From contig CBDBDS010000013.1 in NCBI GenBank assembly GCA_965203985.1, positions 1,116,001 through 1,180,000 of the forward strand: a stretch of DNA of 64,000 nt. The letters run 5' to 3'. This document shows positions 61,840 to 64,000 of the stretch, one piece after another. The position numbers and the translations under genes were made by a program. Numbering within the stretch: position 1 is the stretch's first letter; each line of letters starts with the position of its first letter. The notes under the pieces are model-generated. The model saw only the letters and a program-made list of their open reading frames with translations. It ran no database searches and was not told the origin of the DNA. This stretch comes from Bin87 sp965203985 (GTDB lineage Bacteria; Chloroflexota; Dehalococcoidia; Lucifugimonadales; UBA3495).

Positions 61840-62051
61840 GGGTGAAAGCGGTGGGCCGGTTTCGTTACCGGCCCACCGTGTTCGGGGCGGCCGGCGTCGC
61901 CGTTGGTTGGCGACGGCTTCATTTCGCCAATGGCCCATGTCTACCCACTGCGGGTTGGCATCACCAATTCTGTCGCTGAAAATCCCTGCCGGCGGCAGAA
62001 GCGGAGAATTCAGGTGGGCGTAGTTGCTGTGGCTCCGCTTATGATTGCCTT

Positions 62052-62717
62052 TCAGCTCCAGCGCGACGGTTTGTGCAAGGCGAACCCGTTGGCGTCGATG
62101 ACTTGCGCGGGAAACTGGCTGTTGGCAATGATGCTACGCCCCAGCGTGAAGGCGGCGGTCGCCTGATGACGCAACTGCGTGGAATGGCGGTTCGGCGGAA
62201 AGGCGATTACTACCCGCTTTTCAGGGTGGCTATGTAGTACGGCGTCAATCGGGCCAATCAGATCGCTGTCTGCTGAGATAACAATGGCGGTGTCAAAGGA
62301 GTCCTGCATCGCGTCGCGGAGCAACGCCACGGCGATGTTCACGTCGGTCATTTTTTCTTCAAAGGTTGCCCACGTTGCTCCACACCGCCGGCATCTTCCG
62401 GTCTTGGGCAGGTGGTGCCCGTACTGGATCGTCAAGTCGGGCAGGGTTTCCAACGCCTTCAGGTAAGTGTCCTGGCGTAGTGGTTGATCGGGGTCGCCGA
62501 AATGGGGCAGGAACCGGGCGGTGAAGTATCTGACCATAACCAGGCTCTGGTCGGAACGTAGCAGGCGTTCCGCCAATCGGCGTAGGTTCAGCCAGTAGTA
62601 GCGGCGCCAGCGTCTCGATTTGAGGCCGTGGTAGAGGTTCAGCCCATCAACGTACACCGCCACCCGGTGGAGCTGCGCTTGGCTTTCGTCAGGAATGTCG
62701 GCAATGGAAGTTGACAT
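62052..62717 (-). CDS. NYN-domain (PIN-like) nuclease family protein
   Basis: The 221-residue protein has the NYN core: VAVYVDGLNLYHGL (Asp24), EEKMTDVNIAVALLRDA and VISADSDLIGPI, all containing the acidic residues of the predicted metal-dependent RNase site. A small CRRC insert suggests a zinc site. LabA/DUF88-type proteins of this sort occur in many defence-linked islands. The ATG at 62717 is the only reasonable start. Confidence 0.88.
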   Translation of the reverse strand: MSTSIADIPDESQAQLHRVAVYVDGLNLYHGLKSRRWRRYYWLNLRRLAERLLRSDQSLVMVRYFTARFLPHFGDPDQPLRQDTYLKALETLPDLTIQYGHHLPKTGRCRRCGATWATFEEKMTDVNIAVALLRDAMQDSFDTAIVISADSDLIGPIDAVLHSHPEKRVVIAFPPNRHSTQLRHQATAAFTLGRSIIANSQFPAQVIDANGFALHKPSRWS

Positions 62718-62777
62718 TTTGTGGCATTTCGCGTAGCCTAAATTTCAACCCCCCCAGCGGGTAGTGCTGCTGGGCCG

Positions 62778-62804
62778 ACGCTCCCGCAAGGGGGCGTTTC
62801 TTTT
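62778..62804 (+). terminator. Rho-independent terminator-like hairpin, plus strand
   Basis: ACGCTCCC-GCAA-GGGGGCGT hairpin, followed by TTCTTTT. There is no plus-strand gene upstream, so it may stop antisense transcription into the intergenic gap. Confidence 0.6.
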
Positions 62805-62869
62805 GCCCTCCACTACCCGGAACGTTGTGAATCTACGGCGGTCTGACCTGCGTCGAGATCGCGTTCTGG

Positions 62870-64000
62870 TCATCGTGTGACCTCTTCGGCTCTTTTTATT
62901 GGCGGAGTGCTTCGGCTTTCATCGTCCTCGAATTCTTGGCGTATCGGAGCGGCGTTGCGGACTTCAGGTAATGGATCTTCTCTGGCTATCTCCAGCCATC
63001 GAGTAACTGTGGGGTGTTCCTGCAGTCCGCCTTCCGCCATTGCTGCGGCGAGTTGTGCACAGAATAGCCGTTCCAAAGGAACGTCGTCCGGGGCATCATG
63101 GTGGCGTTCATAGCGGAGCTCCTCGGCAAGGTAGTCCAGTCCGTCTAGTGCTAACTGTCGGATGGCTTTCGTGTGGGTATGCTCGCCGTTTTCGAATATC
63201 CACCGTGCTGCTGCTAGAGCGCTTGGCAACACTGGTCTCCTGCGGGAGGCGATGGAAATTCCGATTTCTCGTACCAGGTCGTCCGGTGGATTAGGCGTAC
63301 TAGATTCGGTGTCCATCGTTCCTTCGATCCATTGACGCACTCCTTCCACGGCGTTGTCCGCCATGTCTATTTGGTTGGAGGTCATGCCAACTCGTAGTGC
63401 CGTGGCGACATCAGCAGACCGCATGGGTGTGGCTCTGACGATGCTCGTGGCCAGCGTGAGTGCCGGAATTTGTTTTTCTTTCAACATCTGCATTTTTGAG
63501 TACAGCTTTTCGCCTGTCTGCTCAGACAGTCCCACTTCTCTGGTGATCGCAGCGAGTACTCGAGATACGGCTCGGATGCGTGCTCTATGAGCGTCTCCCA
63601 TGGCGCGCAGAAAGAATGGGTACTCAGGTGGGGCAACTTCTGGCACGGCGGCTTCAGCCCAAACTTCTACCATTCTTTGGAGATTCGCTCTCTTTGGATC
63701 AGGCAAATCCAGTCGCCGTCCGCGGGTTTGAAGGCTCCCGATTGCCGCTCCGATTTGCCAAAGTCGGCTATCCATATCTTGCGTATCGTGGTTCAACCCA
63801 TTGGTGGAACTCGGGGATGCCTCAAATGAATTCTTGTGTTGCCATCCGGTTGTGTCGTCTTCCGCCATCCATTTAGCGATGAAGTTCTTCTGCGCGATAG
63901 CGGGCATGGGTTCTGGCAACGTTAGGAGCTCCCAATCGGGTATTCGGATACCCGTAGGTAGTCCATCTGGGGGAGTGTGCTGATCGCACCACAGCGCATT
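62870..64000 (-). CDS. Hypothetical protein, 5' end beyond the window
   Basis: The frame is open from the right edge and stops at 62870, giving at least 376 residues; a TTG at 63919 would be the first internal start, but the coding-like upstream part (CDQHTPPDGLPTGIRIPDWE) suggests the gene begins outside. It is largely helical and has no recognised domain. It lies next to a NYN protein in the same direction. Confidence 0.65.
   Translation of the reverse strand, partial: NALWCDQHTPPDGLPTGIRIPDWELLTLPEPMPAIAQKNFIAKWMAEDDTTGWQHKNSFEASPSSTNGLNHDTQDMDSRLWQIGAAIGSLQTRGRRLDLPDPKRANLQRMVEVWAEAAVPEVAPPEYPFFLRAMGDAHRARIRAVSRVLAAITREVGLSEQTGEKLYSKMQMLKEKQIPALTLATSIVRATPMRSADVATALRVGMTSNQIDMADNAVEGVRQWIEGTMDTESSTPNPPDDLVREIGISIASRRRPVLPSALAAARWIFENGEHTHTKAIRQLALDGLDYLAEELRYERHHDAPDDVPLERLFCAQLAAAMAEGGLQEHPTVTRWLEIAREDPLPEVRNAAPIRQEFEDDESRSTPPIKRAEEVTR

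Larger units (their letters stand above)
61460..62051. other. Gene-poor stretch with three hairpins
   Basis: 592 bases without a supported gene. Contains, on the minus strand, a strong terminator (61495-61525), a GGAAACGC/GCGTTTCC hairpin (about 61758-61781) and the terminator of the NYN gene (61814-61839). A short untranslated transcript between them is possible. Confidence 0.6.

Overview
The window is about 62% GC, densely coded, and has no rRNA genes. The gene set (a full hopanoid cluster, UbiD/UbiX/UbiA/MenG-type quinone genes, an F420-dependent DDN-family protein, MaoC-type fatty-acid dehydratases, a zinc-ribbon threonine synthase, clan AA 'DTGF' proteases, luciferase-like and PEP-mutase-family enzymes) suggests an uncultivated Chloroflexota, perhaps of the SAR202/Dehalococcoidia type. 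This placement is inference from gene content and is not proven by a marker here.

Layout. 1-245: tail of a decayed ISAs1-type transposase. 395-3070: lipid operon (two MaoC-fold subunits, plsX, fabG). 3099-7603: PEP-mutase/isocitrate-lyase-type enzyme with an extra C-terminal domain, a retropepsin-like protease overlapping it, and a DUF2157/GDYXXLXY membrane pair. 7637-21857, all minus: phosphodiesterase, nucleoside hydrolase, an SDR-like protein, a class II aldolase and then hpnE, hpnD, hpnC, yjbQ, shc, hpnA, hpnG, hpnH and a polyprenyl synthase, read from a good promoter near 21.95 kb. Together these carry farnesyl diphosphate to squalene, hopene and side-chain-extended hopanoids. 22.3-24.5 kb: sulfur-carrier protein, NIL-domain protein, threonine synthase and tRNA-Thr. 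24.7-34 kb: mixed metabolic and accessory genes (HpcH aldolase, PhdYefM/VapC toxin-antitoxin, FAD-dependent halogenase-like enzyme, Fic protein, ThDP enzyme, a lipoprotein with about 21 GLUG repeats). 34-42.9 kb: zinc-ribbon protein, quinone genes, gatB, secG, SAM hydrolase. 43-46.2 kb: pyruvate/2-oxoacid dehydrogenase E1 alpha and beta, separated by a small-protein/protease cassette of the same kind as at 4.0-4.6 kb. 46.2-48.4 kb: beta-propeller protein and a luciferase-like monooxygenase.

48.6-64 kb is an accessory island. It starts with a decayed ISAs1 element and holds small membrane proteins, a tandem MazF/PemK-like protein with a partner gene, an ankyrin remnant, many hypotheticals each followed by a clear hairpin, a DGQHR protein overlapping a Cys-rich double-HTH protein, a large serine recombinase with an XRE regulator, a free-standing recombinase zinc-ribbon/coiled-coil protein, a NYN-domain protein, and a partial gene at the right edge. 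The least familiar observations are the IKP...GK...YE small domain paired with clan AA proteases (seen three times, once fused to a metabolic enzyme), the tandem MazF-like protein, and the stand-alone recombinase zinc-ribbon/coiled-coil protein.
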